A DNA stretch of 64,000 bases, taken from the NCBI RefSeq assembly GCF_033242365.1, contig NZ_BTHK01000007.1, positions 1 to 64,000 on the forward strand, read 5' to 3'. How positions within the stretch are numbered: the first letter of the stretch is position 1; every line of letters starts with the position of its first letter. This document shows, piece by piece, positions 32,656 to 41,525 of the stretch. Below the pieces are notes generated by a model that had not been told where the DNA came from, did no database searches, and saw only the letters and a program-made list of their open reading frames with translations. The translations under genes were made by a program, and so were the position numbers. The DNA is from Lachnoanaerobaculum sanguinis. Lineage in GTDB: Bacteria > Bacillota > Clostridia > Lachnospirales > Lachnospiraceae.

Positions 32656-33882
32656 ATGAAGACAATAAATGGCGGAATATGTGCACCGAATGGATTTTTG
32701 GCAAGTGCAACCGAGGCAAATATAAAATATAAAAACAGAACCGATATGGCTATGATTTTTTCTAAAGTTCCTGCAATATCTGCAGGAGTCTACACCACAA
32801 ATCTTGTAAAGGCGGCGCCTGTACTTTGGGACAGAAAAATAACGGATAGCGAAGTTGATGTAAATGCAATAGTTATAAATTCAGGTATTGCCAATGCCTG
32901 CACCAAGGATGAGGGAATGGAGTACTGTAAACAGAGCGCAAAAAAGGCGGCATCTGAACTGGGAGCGGAAGAGAATTCAATACTTGTGGCTTCCACAGGT
33001 GTTATAGGTATGCAGCTTCCTATAGAAAAGATTTGCGCAGGAATAGAATCGCTTTCAAACTCTTTAGAGCAGAGTGAAAAGGCTGCAAATGAAGCTGCCA
33101 AGGCTATAATGACTACAGATACCGTTTCAAAGGAAATCGCTATAGAGTTTGAAATATCGGGAAAGACGGTAAAGATGGGAGCTATGTGTAAAGGTTCGGG
33201 GATGATACATCCGAATATGTGCACAATGCTCGGATTTATCACAACAGATGTAAATATCTCAAAGGAGCTTTTATTAAAGGCTTTGAGAGAAGATGTGGTG
33301 GATACCTTCAATATGGTGAGTGTGGACGGAGATACGTCCACAAACGATTCTCTTATAATACTTGCAAACGGACTTGCTGATAATGAAAAGATAGTTAATG
33401 AAAGCAGTGAGGAATATAAGGTATTTAAGAGCAATCTAAATTTCGTTACAACAGCTCTTTCAAAGATGATTGCAGGAGACGGTGAGGGAGCCACCGCGCT
33501 TTTTGAAGTTGTGGTAGAGGGTGCAAAGACTAAGGAGACCGCAAGAACTTTGGCAAAATCTGTAGTTACCTCATCACTAACAAAGGCGGCCATATTCGGA
33601 CATGATGCCAACTGGGGAAGAATACTTTGTGCTCTCGGTTACAGCGGTGAAAAGTTTGATCCCGACAATATGGAGCTTTACTTTGAGAGTGAAAACGGAA
33701 AGATTTTGATATATAAGGACGGAGTATCTGTAGGCTTTGATGAAGAAAAAGCAAGCAAGATATTGTCTGCCAAGGAAGTCAGAGCCTTGGTAAAGTTAAA
33801 TATGGGAGATTTTGCTGCAACGGCGTGGGGATGTGATTTGACATTTGACTATGTAAAAATCAATGCGGACTACAGAAGCTAG
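32656..33882 (+). CDS. argJ: Glutamate N-acetyltransferase (ornithine acetyltransferase)
   Basis: Moves the acetyl group from N-acetylornithine to glutamate, and may also use acetyl-CoA to prime the cycle. The protein is made as one chain and cuts itself before the Thr nucleophile. Here the site is PNMCTMLGF with Thr about residue 190, so Cys stands where many homologues have Ala before the Thr. The length of 408 residues is normal. The C-terminal DANWGRILCALGYSG and FAATAWGCDLTFDYV are conserved. GGAG precedes the start. It replaces argE in the pathway. Confidence 0.93.
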   Translation: MKTINGGICAPNGFLASATEANIKYKNRTDMAMIFSKVPAISAGVYTTNLVKAAPVLWDRKITDSEVDVNAIVINSGIANACTKDEGMEYCKQSAKKAASELGAEENSILVASTGVIGMQLPIEKICAGIESLSNSLEQSEKAANEAAKAIMTTDTVSKEIAIEFEISGKTVKMGAMCKGSGMIHPNMCTMLGFITTDVNISKELLLKALREDVVDTFNMVSVDGDTSTNDSLIILANGLADNEKIVNESSEEYKVFKSNLNFVTTALSKMIAGDGEGATALFEVVVEGAKTKETARTLAKSVVTSSLTKAAIFGHDANWGRILCALGYSGEKFDPDNMELYFESENGKILIYKDGVSVGFDEEKASKILSAKEVRALVKLNMGDFAATAWGCDLTFDYVKINADYRS

Positions 33883-33893
33883 AGAGGTGTTTT

Positions 33894-34760
33894 ATGGATA
33901 AATTACTTGAAAAGGTGGGGACTCTTATAGAGGCTTTGCCTTATATACAGGCGTTTAATAAAAAGATTGTGGTTGTAAAGTATGGCGGTTCGGCAATGCT
34001 TGATGAGAACTTAAAGAAAAAGGTAATACAGGATATCGTACTTTTAAAGCTTGTAGGTATGCAGCCTGTTATCGTTCACGGAGGAGGAAAGGAGATTTCC
34101 AAGTGGCTTGAAAAGGTGAATATTGAGCCTCATTTTGTAAACGGCTTAAGGTTTACAGATGATGCAACAATGGAAGTTGTTGAAATGGTGTTAAACAAAG
34201 TGAATAAAGAGTTGGTACAGATGATAGGAGAGCTTGGAATGAAAGCTGTAGGTATCAGCGGAAAGGACGGTTCCCTGCTACATTGCCATAAAAAGGAAGT
34301 TGACGGTGAGGATATAGGTATGGTCGGAGAAGTGAGTGAGGTAAACCCCGACATAATCTTTGATCTTTTGGAAAAAGATTTTTTACCTGTCATATGTCCT
34401 GTAGGTTTTGATAAAGAGTATACAAGCTACAATGTAAATGCGGACGATGCGGCATGTGCAATTGCAAAGGCACTGAAGGCGGAAAAGCTGGCATTTCTTA
34501 CAGATGTTGAAGGTGTATACAAGGACTTTAACGATAAGAGCAGCCTGATAGAAAAGATAAGTATAAGTGAAATTGAAAAGCTTATAGAAAACGGACAGAT
34601 GGGAGAAGGTATGCTGCCGAAGCTTTCAAACTGTGTGGATGCGGTAAAAAACGGAGTAAACAGGGTGACGATTGCCGACGGCAGGGTTGCACATTGCCTT
34701 TTGCTTGAGATGTTTACAAACAAAGGTATAGGTACCATGATAGTAGGAGATCAGTTATGA
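33894..34760 (+). CDS. argB: Acetylglutamate kinase
   Basis: Phosphorylates N-acetylglutamate, the second step and commonly the arginine-sensitive one. The 288-residue amino-acid-kinase fold has VVKYGGSAM near 27, IVHGGGKEIS near 60, NVNADDAACAIAKALKAEKL near 180 and FLTDVEGVYKD near 203. An N-terminal helix (residues 1-20) before the kinase core is the type associated with arginine-inhibited hexameric enzymes, so feedback inhibition is likely. It starts 11 bases after argJ, and its last codons overlap the argD start. Confidence 0.93.
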   Translation: MDKLLEKVGTLIEALPYIQAFNKKIVVVKYGGSAMLDENLKKKVIQDIVLLKLVGMQPVIVHGGGKEISKWLEKVNIEPHFVNGLRFTDDATMEVVEMVLNKVNKELVQMIGELGMKAVGISGKDGSLLHCHKKEVDGEDIGMVGEVSEVNPDIIFDLLEKDFLPVICPVGFDKEYTSYNVNADDAACAIAKALKAEKLAFLTDVEGVYKDFNDKSSLIEKISISEIEKLIENGQMGEGMLPKLSNCVDAVKNGVNRVTIADGRVAHCLLLEMFTNKGIGTMIVGDQL

Positions 34761-35944
34761 AGATGAAGGATTCAATAGATTGCGCCGAGCAATTGTTATT
34801 AAAGACGTATAACAGGTATCAGGTGGTATTTGATCACGGTGACGGGATAAAGCTTTTTGATACTGACGGAAATGAATATCTGGATTTTTTTGCCGGCATT
34901 GCGGTACAGGGACTAGGATATAATTATAGGGGAATAAATGAGGCATTAAAATCACAGGCGGATAAGCTTTGGCATATATCAAACTATTTTTATAATGAGC
35001 CTGTTATAGAGGCCGGAGAAAAACTTCTTGAAATCAGCAAAATGGAAAAGGTGTTTTTTACAAACTCGGGTACGGAAGCTATAGAGGGTGCGATAAAGAT
35101 TGCAAAAAAGTACGGTAAAAAAACCGGTGGAAGATTTGAAATAATCGCAATGGAAGGAAGTTTTCACGGCAGAAGCTTAGGAGCACTTTCGGTAACAGGA
35201 AATGAGCATTATAGAGAGGATTTCTATCCGCTGATTCCGGGAGTAAAATTTGCAAAATATAATGATATAGAGTCTGTAAAAAATCTTGTTAGTGACAAAA
35301 CCTGTGCTATAATACTTGAGACGGTACAGGGTGAGGGTGGAATTCATCCTGCAACGAAAGAGTTCCTTGAAGGTATCAAAAAGCTTACGGATGAACATTA
35401 TTTGATACTGATTTTGGATGAAATTCAATGTGGAATGGGAAGAACAGGCAGGTATTTTGCCTGGCAGGAATACGGCATCAAGCCTGATGTTATGACGGTG
35501 GCAAAGGCACTTGGTAACGGAGTGCCGATAGGTGCATTTTTGACATCGGGTAAGGCAAGCGATGTATTAAAGCCGGGAGATCACGGTTCCACATATGGAG
35601 GGAATCCTTTGGTATGTGCGGTGGCATCCAAGGTACTGGATATCTTTAAGGAGGACGACATAACAGGAAATGTAAAAGCAGTGGGAGATTATCTCAAAGA
35701 AAAGCTTGAGGGTATGGCAAAGGAATATCCTTTTATAAAGGAAGTCAGAGGAAAGGGACTGCTTCTGGGTATGGAGTTTGACATACCTGTGGCCGATATT
35801 ATAAAGTCGGCGCTCCTTGATGAGAAAATGGTACTTATAAATGCCGGAAGCAATATTTTGAGATTTATTCCGCCGCTTATTATTTCAAAAGAAGATGTTG
35901 ATGATGCACTCGAAAGGTTAAAAAGGGTGCTTAATAAGTTTTAA
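34757..35944 (+). CDS. argD: Acetylornithine aminotransferase
   Basis: PLP-dependent class III aminotransferase making N-acetylornithine from the semialdehyde and glutamate. Over 395 residues it shows YLDFFAGIAVQGLGY near 36, FFTNSGTEAIEGAIKIAKKYG near 96, LDEIQCGMGRTG near 220 and the PLP-binding Lys near 250 in TVAKALGNG. Its ATG overlaps the argB stop by four bases. The glutamine synthetase gene follows after 14 bases, linking arginine and nitrogen assimilation. No argF, argG or argH is in the window. Confidence 0.93.
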   Translation: MKMKDSIDCAEQLLLKTYNRYQVVFDHGDGIKLFDTDGNEYLDFFAGIAVQGLGYNYRGINEALKSQADKLWHISNYFYNEPVIEAGEKLLEISKMEKVFFTNSGTEAIEGAIKIAKKYGKKTGGRFEIIAMEGSFHGRSLGALSVTGNEHYREDFYPLIPGVKFAKYNDIESVKNLVSDKTCAIILETVQGEGGIHPATKEFLEGIKKLTDEHYLILILDEIQCGMGRTGRYFAWQEYGIKPDVMTVAKALGNGVPIGAFLTSGKASDVLKPGDHGSTYGGNPLVCAVASKVLDIFKEDDITGNVKAVGDYLKEKLEGMAKEYPFIKEVRGKGLLLGMEFDIPVADIIKSALLDEKMVLINAGSNILRFIPPLIISKEDVDDALERLKRVLNKF

Positions 35945-35958
35945 AGAAAAGGTGAGCA

Positions 35959-37263
35959 ATGACGAAGGAAGAGATTTTTGCCATAGTTGAAGAGGAAGAT
36001 GTAGAATTTATCAGATTACAGTTTACCGATATTTTCGGAACTTTGAAAAATATCGCAATAACTGCAAGTCAGCTTGAGGATGCCATGGAAAACAGGATCC
36101 TTTTTGACGGTTCAAGTGTAAAGGGATTTGCGCCTATAGAAGATTCGGATTTGTATTTACATCCGGATCTTTCTACCTTTTGTATATTTCCTTGGAGACC
36201 TCAGCAGGGAAAGGTTGCAAGATTTATCTGCAATATTCACAGAACTGACGGAAGTGTTTTTGAAGCCGACCCGAGGGCGGTATTACTTGATGCATATGAT
36301 AAAGCAAGGAAGTTAGGACTTAATATATTTATTGAAGCCGAGTGTGAATTCTTTTTGCTCAACACTGATGATAAAGGTGAGGTAAGTCTGAATGTGAAGG
36401 AAAAGGCCAGTTATTTTGATATCGGCCCTCTTGACATGTCTGAAAATATCAGAAGAGATATTGTACTGACTTTGGAAGAGATGGGTATAAAGATAAAGTC
36501 TTCACATCATGAGATAGCAAAGGCACAGCATGAGATAGATTTTACGGATCAGGATGCGCTAAAATGTGCCGACGCCATTCAGACATTCAGAATGGCGGTA
36601 AAAACTTTGGCAAAAAGGCATGGTCTCAGTGCTTCCTTTATGCCGAAACTTTTTGAGAATGAAAACGGAAGCGGAATGCATTTTAAAATATCCGCTTTTG
36701 ACGATAACGGAAAGAATATATTTGAAGATAATGCTAAGCTCAGTGACAGGGCAAAGTCAACAATTGCGGGAATTCTTCATCACGCAAGGGAATTATCGCT
36801 TATAAATAATCCTTTGGTAAATTCTTATAAGAGATTGAAGCCGAATTTTGATGCACCGGTTTATGTGTCATGGAGTTCAAATTCCAACAGAAGTGCTCTT
36901 CTTAGAATACCGACAGAAAGAAACAATCAGATAAAACTTGAGCTTAGAAGTCCCGATTCCGCTACAAATCCGTATCTTTGTATTGCGATGCTTATATATT
37001 CAATATTGGACGGACTGGAAAACAGTATGGAGCTTGAAGATGCTATTAATGAAAATATGTACTCAGGAAAAAATTATAATATTAAAAAGCTTCCGGATAC
37101 ATTAAGTGAGGCGATTGATGAATTTGAAAGTTCAAATTTTGTTAAGGAAAAGCTTGGAACTCAAATATTTAATGAGTACATAGAGGCAAAGAAAATCGAA
37201 TGGAACGAGTTTAACAATGCTATAACAGACTGGGAGATTAAGAAATATCTGGAAAGATTCTAG
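35959..37263 (+). CDS. glnA: Glutamine synthetase, type I
   Basis: Makes glutamine from glutamate, ammonia and ATP. It is 434 residues, close to the 440 of the GSI-alpha group of Firmicutes and shorter than the adenylylated GSI-beta. Seen: FTDIFGTLKNI near 20, LFDGSSVKGFAPIEDSDLYL near 50, AECEFFLL near 130, NGSGMHFKIS near 235 and RIPTERNNQIKLELRSPD near 318. The adenylylation loop of GSI-beta is absent, so control should be by feedback and at gene level. The ANTAR regulator encoded next is a likely partner. Confidence 0.93.
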   Translation: MTKEEIFAIVEEEDVEFIRLQFTDIFGTLKNIAITASQLEDAMENRILFDGSSVKGFAPIEDSDLYLHPDLSTFCIFPWRPQQGKVARFICNIHRTDGSVFEADPRAVLLDAYDKARKLGLNIFIEAECEFFLLNTDDKGEVSLNVKEKASYFDIGPLDMSENIRRDIVLTLEEMGIKIKSSHHEIAKAQHEIDFTDQDALKCADAIQTFRMAVKTLAKRHGLSASFMPKLFENENGSGMHFKISAFDDNGKNIFEDNAKLSDRAKSTIAGILHHARELSLINNPLVNSYKRLKPNFDAPVYVSWSSNSNRSALLRIPTERNNQIKLELRSPDSATNPYLCIAMLIYSILDGLENSMELEDAINENMYSGKNYNIKKLPDTLSEAIDEFESSNFVKEKLGTQIFNEYIEAKKIEWNEFNNAITDWEIKKYLERF

Positions 37264-37304
37264 TAAAGAACTTTTGAGTTTTTAATCAAGGAGAAAGGAC
37301 AGTA

Positions 37305-37856
37305 ATGTCAGATATAATCATTGCATTTCCAAATCCGGGTGACAGCAAGGTTTTGAGGTCGATTTTGATAAAAAACGGATATTCTATTGTCGGGGTGGTG
37401 GCATCAGGTGCCCAGGCAATAAATCTGTCTGACGATATTGATTATGGCATTGTGGTCTGTGCTTATCAGCTTAATGATATGCAATATATGGAGCTTAAGG
37501 AGAATATGAATGAAACCTGCGAGCTTTTGCTGGTATGTTCACCGGGCAAGCTTAATGAGGCGCCTGATGATGATATAAACTTTTTACCGATGCCTTTTAA
37601 AGTAATAGAACTGGTAAAAAAGGTGAGTGAAATATCGGATAAACTTTATTATGAGAGAAAAAGAAAGAAAAAGCAGGAAGAGCGAGGCGGCAAAAATTTT
37701 ATGGCTATACAAAAAGCCAAGGAACTTTTGATAAAGCACAAAAATATGACTGAGCCTGAGGCACATAAATATTTGCAGATTAGCAGTATGAAAAACGGAG
37801 AAACCATTATCAATACGGCAAAAAAGATTTGTTTGTTGTATGGTGGTAAGGAATAA
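37305..37856 (+). CDS. ANTAR-domain RNA-binding regulator, atypical receiver
   Basis: Protein of 183 residues. Residues 1-120 follow a response-regulator fold (IIIAFPNPGDSKVLRSIL, then IVVCAYQLND), but the strand that should end in the phospho-accepting Asp reads VVCAYQL, so phosphorylation is unlikely. Residues 125-180 form an ANTAR domain (MAIQKAKELLIKHKNMTEPEAHKYLQ shortened here, then INTAKKICLL). ANTAR proteins bind a two-hairpin RNA motif and block termination. Genes of this kind commonly follow glnA in Clostridia, where nitrogen control by antitermination is presumed. It is probably part of the arg-gln transcription unit. Confidence 0.8.
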   Translation: MSDIIIAFPNPGDSKVLRSILIKNGYSIVGVVASGAQAINLSDDIDYGIVVCAYQLNDMQYMELKENMNETCELLLVCSPGKLNEAPDDDINFLPMPFKVIELVKKVSEISDKLYYERKRKKKQEERGGKNFMAIQKAKELLIKHKNMTEPEAHKYLQISSMKNGETIINTAKKICLLYGGKE

Positions 37857-37874
37857 ATATAGATGGAGATTTTT

Positions 37875-38678
37875 ATGAAGTTTGTAAAAATGCAGGGAGC
37901 GGGAAACGACTATGTATATGTGGACTGTTTCAAGGAAAAGGTGGAAAATCCAAGTGAGGTTGCTATAAAGGTAAGTGACAGACATTTCGGTATCGGAAGT
38001 GACGGTCTGATACTTATATGCCCTTCAGATATAGCGGATGTAAAGATGGATATGTACAATGCCGACGGAAGTAGAGGGCTTATGTGTGGAAACGGATCAA
38101 GATGTGTGGCTAAATATGTATACGACCATGGCTATGTGAAGTCTGAAAAGTTTACCATGGAAACAGGCGCAGGTATTAAGTATATTGAAGTGGAGCCAAA
38201 AGACGGTGTTGCAGAATATATTAATGTAAATATGGGAAAGGCAACCATTACATCCGATTTTCCTGAGAAGATATTGATAAACGGTGAAGAGAAAGAGTTT
38301 ATAGGAGTGGATATAGGAAATCCACATGCCGTATATTATGTAAATTCTTTGAAAGAACTTAAAGAGATGAATCTTGAAAATGTAGGCGAGTACTATGAGA
38401 AACATGAGAGATTTCCTCAAAAGGTAAATTCCGAATTTATTTATATAGAAGACAGAAAGAATATTCATATGAGAGTATGGGAGAGAGGCTCGGGAGAAAC
38501 TCTTGCCTGCGGCACGGGAGCATGTGCAAGTGCGTTTGCTACAATGAAAAGAGGATTATGTGAAACTACGGTAAGAGTTCACCTGCTTGGAGGAGACCTT
38601 GATATCAGTCTTGTAGATGATGAGATATATATGAGAGGTAAAGCCGAGTATGTATTTACCGGTGAAATAAACTTTTAA
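37875..38678 (+). CDS. dapF: Diaminopimelate epimerase
   Basis: Converts LL- to meso-diaminopimelate for peptidoglycan and lysine. ATG 37875 gives 267 residues beginning MKFVKMQGAGNDYVYVD, the family start, with GGAG about six bases upstream. The ATG at 37863 would add four residues. The two active-site Cys are in MCGNGSRC near 71 and ACGTGACAS near 212. Downstream, 38679-39005 (327 bases) contains no gene, only a promoter candidate and weak hairpins. Confidence 0.92.
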   Translation: MKFVKMQGAGNDYVYVDCFKEKVENPSEVAIKVSDRHFGIGSDGLILICPSDIADVKMDMYNADGSRGLMCGNGSRCVAKYVYDHGYVKSEKFTMETGAGIKYIEVEPKDGVAEYINVNMGKATITSDFPEKILINGEEKEFIGVDIGNPHAVYYVNSLKELKEMNLENVGEYYEKHERFPQKVNSEFIYIEDRKNIHMRVWERGSGETLACGTGACASAFATMKRGLCETTVRVHLLGGDLDISLVDDEIYMRGKAEYVFTGEINF

Positions 38679-38820
38679 AGTTTTCATATAAAATACACAA
38701 TAAGTGAAAACAGCACATGGCGTTCTTTATAGATATGGTAAATTTTTAATAGAACACCTGCGTACTCTGTTATGTATAGGCAAAATTACATAAACAAATA
38801 AAAAAAAATCGTATTTCCTA

Positions 38821-38849
38821 TTGATTTACTTGTGATAATGCATTATTAT
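38821..38849 (+). promoter_or_regulatory. Promoter of CdaR/PucR-type regulator
   Basis: TTGATT (38821-38826) and TATTAT (38844-38849) with 17-base spacing, about 155 bases before the coding start. The leader holds a short hairpin with TCTCAT and ATGAGA arms around 38945-38970. The rest of the 327-base gap shows nothing else recognisable. Confidence 0.5.
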
Positions 38850-39005
38850 TTATGTGAAACTTGTTAATATCTGCTATCAGGTATTTAGAGCAGATCGAAT
38901 TCGAAAATTAATTGTTGTCAAATATGACGGCTGATTAATGACTGTCTCATTCTGATTTTTGTATGAGATGGTAGAGAAAAGTAATAGAGTAAAGGAGATA
39001 GTTAT

Positions 39006-40094
39006 ATGATCTCAAACCAGATTCTTCAAAATACCATAGATGGTTTAAAGAGTATTACGAGAACAGAACTTTGTGTTTGTGACATTGAGGGTAAGGTTTT
39101 AGCAACAACTTTTGCCGAGGCCGATACTTACGGATTACAGGTAAGTACATTTGCGAGTTCTTTGGCAGACTCTCAGGCAATAGGTGGATTCCAGTTTTTT
39201 AAGATTTTTGATGAGCACCAGCTTGAGTATGTTCTTATGGTTGAGGGAACAACCGATGACACCTATATGGTGGGAAGAATGGCATCATTCCAGGTAGAGA
39301 ACCTTCTTATAGCGTACAAGGAGAGATTTGATAAAGACAACTTTATAAAGAATCTCTTGCTTGACAATTTACTGCTTGTAGATATCTACAACAGAGCAAA
39401 GAAATTACATATCGAGACTACTGTAAGAAGAGTGGTATATATTATTGAAACAAAGAATGAGAGAGATGTATCAAGTCTTGAAGCTGTAAAAGCTCTTTTT
39501 GCATCAAGAAATAAGGACTTTGTTACAGCTGTTGATGAGAGAGATATCATTCTTGTAAAAGAGATGAAGGAAGGATCTGCATACGAGGATCTGGACAGAG
39601 TAGCAAGATCTGTTATTGATGAGCTTAATTCTATCGGAATTTTGAACGTTACAGTCGCTTACGGAACTATAGTAAATGAGATTAAAGAAGTGTCAAAGTC
39701 TTATAAAGAGGCTAAGATGGCACTTGATGTAGGTAAGATATTCTATGCTGCAGAGAACATTGTTGCATATTCAAGACTTGGAATAGGAAGACTTATATAT
39801 CAGTTACCTATACCACTTTGCAAGATGTTTATCAAGGAGATATTTGACGGAAAGAATCCTGAGGATCTTGACGAGGAGACACTTACTACAATCAATAAAT
39901 TCTTTGAAAACAGTTTAAACGTATCTGAGACATCCAGACAGCTCTTTATTCACAGAAATACTTTGGTATATCGTTTGGATAAGCTTCAAAAGAGTACAGG
40001 ACTTGATCTTAGAATGTTTGAGGATGCAATCACTTTTAAGATTGCATTGATGGTTGTAAAGTATATGTCATACATGGATAAACTCGGCTATTAA
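39006..40094 (+). CDS. CdaR/PucR-type transcriptional regulator
   Basis: Regulator of 362 residues. An N-terminal ligand-sensing region (about 1-120) starts NQILQNTIDGLKSITRTELCVCD, close to sugar-diacid-sensing CdaR proteins. A GGDEF-like degenerate middle spans about 140-260, and the C-terminal PucR helix-turn-helix (about 300-355) has NVSETSRQLFIHRNTLVYRLDKL. It stands alone between a promoter and a terminator. No carbohydrate-diacid or purine genes adjoin, so its target is not visible. GGAG precedes the start. Confidence 0.82.
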   Translation: MISNQILQNTIDGLKSITRTELCVCDIEGKVLATTFAEADTYGLQVSTFASSLADSQAIGGFQFFKIFDEHQLEYVLMVEGTTDDTYMVGRMASFQVENLLIAYKERFDKDNFIKNLLLDNLLLVDIYNRAKKLHIETTVRRVVYIIETKNERDVSSLEAVKALFASRNKDFVTAVDERDIILVKEMKEGSAYEDLDRVARSVIDELNSIGILNVTVAYGTIVNEIKEVSKSYKEAKMALDVGKIFYAAENIVAYSRLGIGRLIYQLPIPLCKMFIKEIFDGKNPEDLDEETLTTINKFFENSLNVSETSRQLFIHRNTLVYRLDKLQKSTGLDLRMFEDAITFKIALMVVKYMSYMDKLGY

Positions 40095-40126
40095 GTTTGA
40101 AAGTAAAATTTGATAAATTAGGATAT

Positions 40127-40155
40127 GGGGAGATTTATATCTCCCCTTTATTTTT
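40127..40155 (+). terminator. Terminator after CdaR-type gene
   Basis: GGGGAGA (40127-40133) pairs with TCTCCCC (40140-40146), followed by TTTATTTTT. Confidence 0.85.
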
Positions 40156-40197
40156 AATGTGTGATATAGTAGGGGATAGAGAAAATGGAGGTGTTAT

Positions 40198-41523
40198 ATG
40201 TTTGAACATCGTGAAATAGATGACTATGAGAAATATATTAATGAAAGGCAACAAGGAAGAACGGGTACAAACGGTTCCGGTCTAAGAGATGATAGAAATC
40301 GGGAAAGAAATCAAAAAAGAAAAGGAAGAATGAGCGGGGTTATAGGATTTATTCTGGGAATTATGACATCGTTTGTTTTAGTATATGTAGGATTTGCTTT
40401 TGCATTCAATAACGGAAATGTACTGTCTCTGTTTTTAAAGAGAAATAATAAGCTTGACTATAAAAAAATAGAAGAAAAGACATCGGTTTTACAAAACATT
40501 ATAGACAGATATTTTCTGTTTGATGAAGATATGACAAAGGTGGAAGACGGTATTTACGCCGGAATGATGAACGGACTTGGGGATCCTTATACGGTATATT
40601 ATACAAAGGAGGAATACAAGGCGCTCAATGAAGATACCGAGGGAAAGTACTCAGGTATAGGTGCCGTGGTTTCACAAAATCCGAATACCAAGATTATCAC
40701 CATTGTAAAGATATTTGATAACAGTCCGGCAAATGATGCGGGGCTTCAGGTCGGAGATATTATCGATAAAATAGACGGTGAAGAAGTTGCCGGAACGGAT
40801 ATGGATATACTTGTAAAGACCAAAATCAGAGGTGAAGAGGGCACAAGTTTTAAAATGACAGTCCTTAGAGGTGATGACAGAAAAGAAGTTGAACTTGATC
40901 TTACAAGAAGATCTATAGAGGTGGAGACCGTAGCAGGTAAAATGCTTGATAACAATATCGGCTATATAGCTGTAAGTCAGTTTGATGCGGTTACCTCGGA
41001 ACAGTTTAAATCAAATATAGAGTCGTTGCAGTCACAGGGAATGACAAAGTTGATAGTGGACCTTCGTGGAAACCCGGGAGGATTGCTTGATCAGGTGGTG
41101 GATATGCTTGATTATATACTGCCTGACGGATTGGTTTTATATACGGAAGATAAGTACGGAGAAAGAGAGGAATATTATTCTGACGGAAGTCATGAGTTGA
41201 AGATTCCTATGGTTGTACTTGTAAATGAGAACTCGGCATCCGCATCGGAAGTTTTTACAGCCACATTCAGAGACTTTGAGTGGGGTACAGTGGTAGGAAA
41301 AACCACATTCGGTAAGGGTATAGTACAAAATGTACTTCCGCTTGGAGACGGTACGGCAGTTAAAATTACTACACAGCATTACTATCCTCCGTCAGGTTAT
41401 GACTTACATAAGGTAGGAATAAAGCCTGATTTAGAGGTGGATTTAAATGAAGGTGCAAAGATAGGAACTGATTCCGACAACCAGCTTAGTGCCGCTATTG
41501 ATATATTAAAGAATGAGGAATAA
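40198..41523 (+). CDS. S41 carboxy-terminal processing protease
   Basis: Membrane-anchored serine protease of 441 residues of the CtpA/CtpB family. A charged cytoplasmic head of about 45 residues is followed by one membrane segment (VIGFILGIMTSFVLVYVGFA, about 47-66). A PDZ domain covers about 145-215 (VGDIIDKIDGEEV). The peptidase has GNPGGLLDQ near 290, the Ser nucleophile in ENSASASEVF near 346 and the Lys in GKTTFGKG near 371, giving a Ser/Lys dyad outside the membrane. It may trim wall-associated or signalling proteins. It precedes the SNF2 gene by two bases. Confidence 0.9.
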   Translation: MFEHREIDDYEKYINERQQGRTGTNGSGLRDDRNRERNQKRKGRMSGVIGFILGIMTSFVLVYVGFAFAFNNGNVLSLFLKRNNKLDYKKIEEKTSVLQNIIDRYFLFDEDMTKVEDGIYAGMMNGLGDPYTVYYTKEEYKALNEDTEGKYSGIGAVVSQNPNTKIITIVKIFDNSPANDAGLQVGDIIDKIDGEEVAGTDMDILVKTKIRGEEGTSFKMTVLRGDDRKEVELDLTRRSIEVETVAGKMLDNNIGYIAVSQFDAVTSEQFKSNIESLQSQGMTKLIVDLRGNPGGLLDQVVDMLDYILPDGLVLYTEDKYGEREEYYSDGSHELKIPMVVLVNENSASASEVFTATFRDFEWGTVVGKTTFGKGIVQNVLPLGDGTAVKITTQHYYPPSGYDLHKVGIKPDLEVDLNEGAKIGTDSDNQLSAAIDILKNEE

Positions 41524-41525
41524 AA

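Noticed and set aside
32790..33611. A 273-codon open frame antisense to argJ
   Set aside because: It lies wholly opposite a firmly identified gene, is Ser/Thr/Ile-rich as expected for the complement of AT-rich coding sequence, and resembles no protein family.
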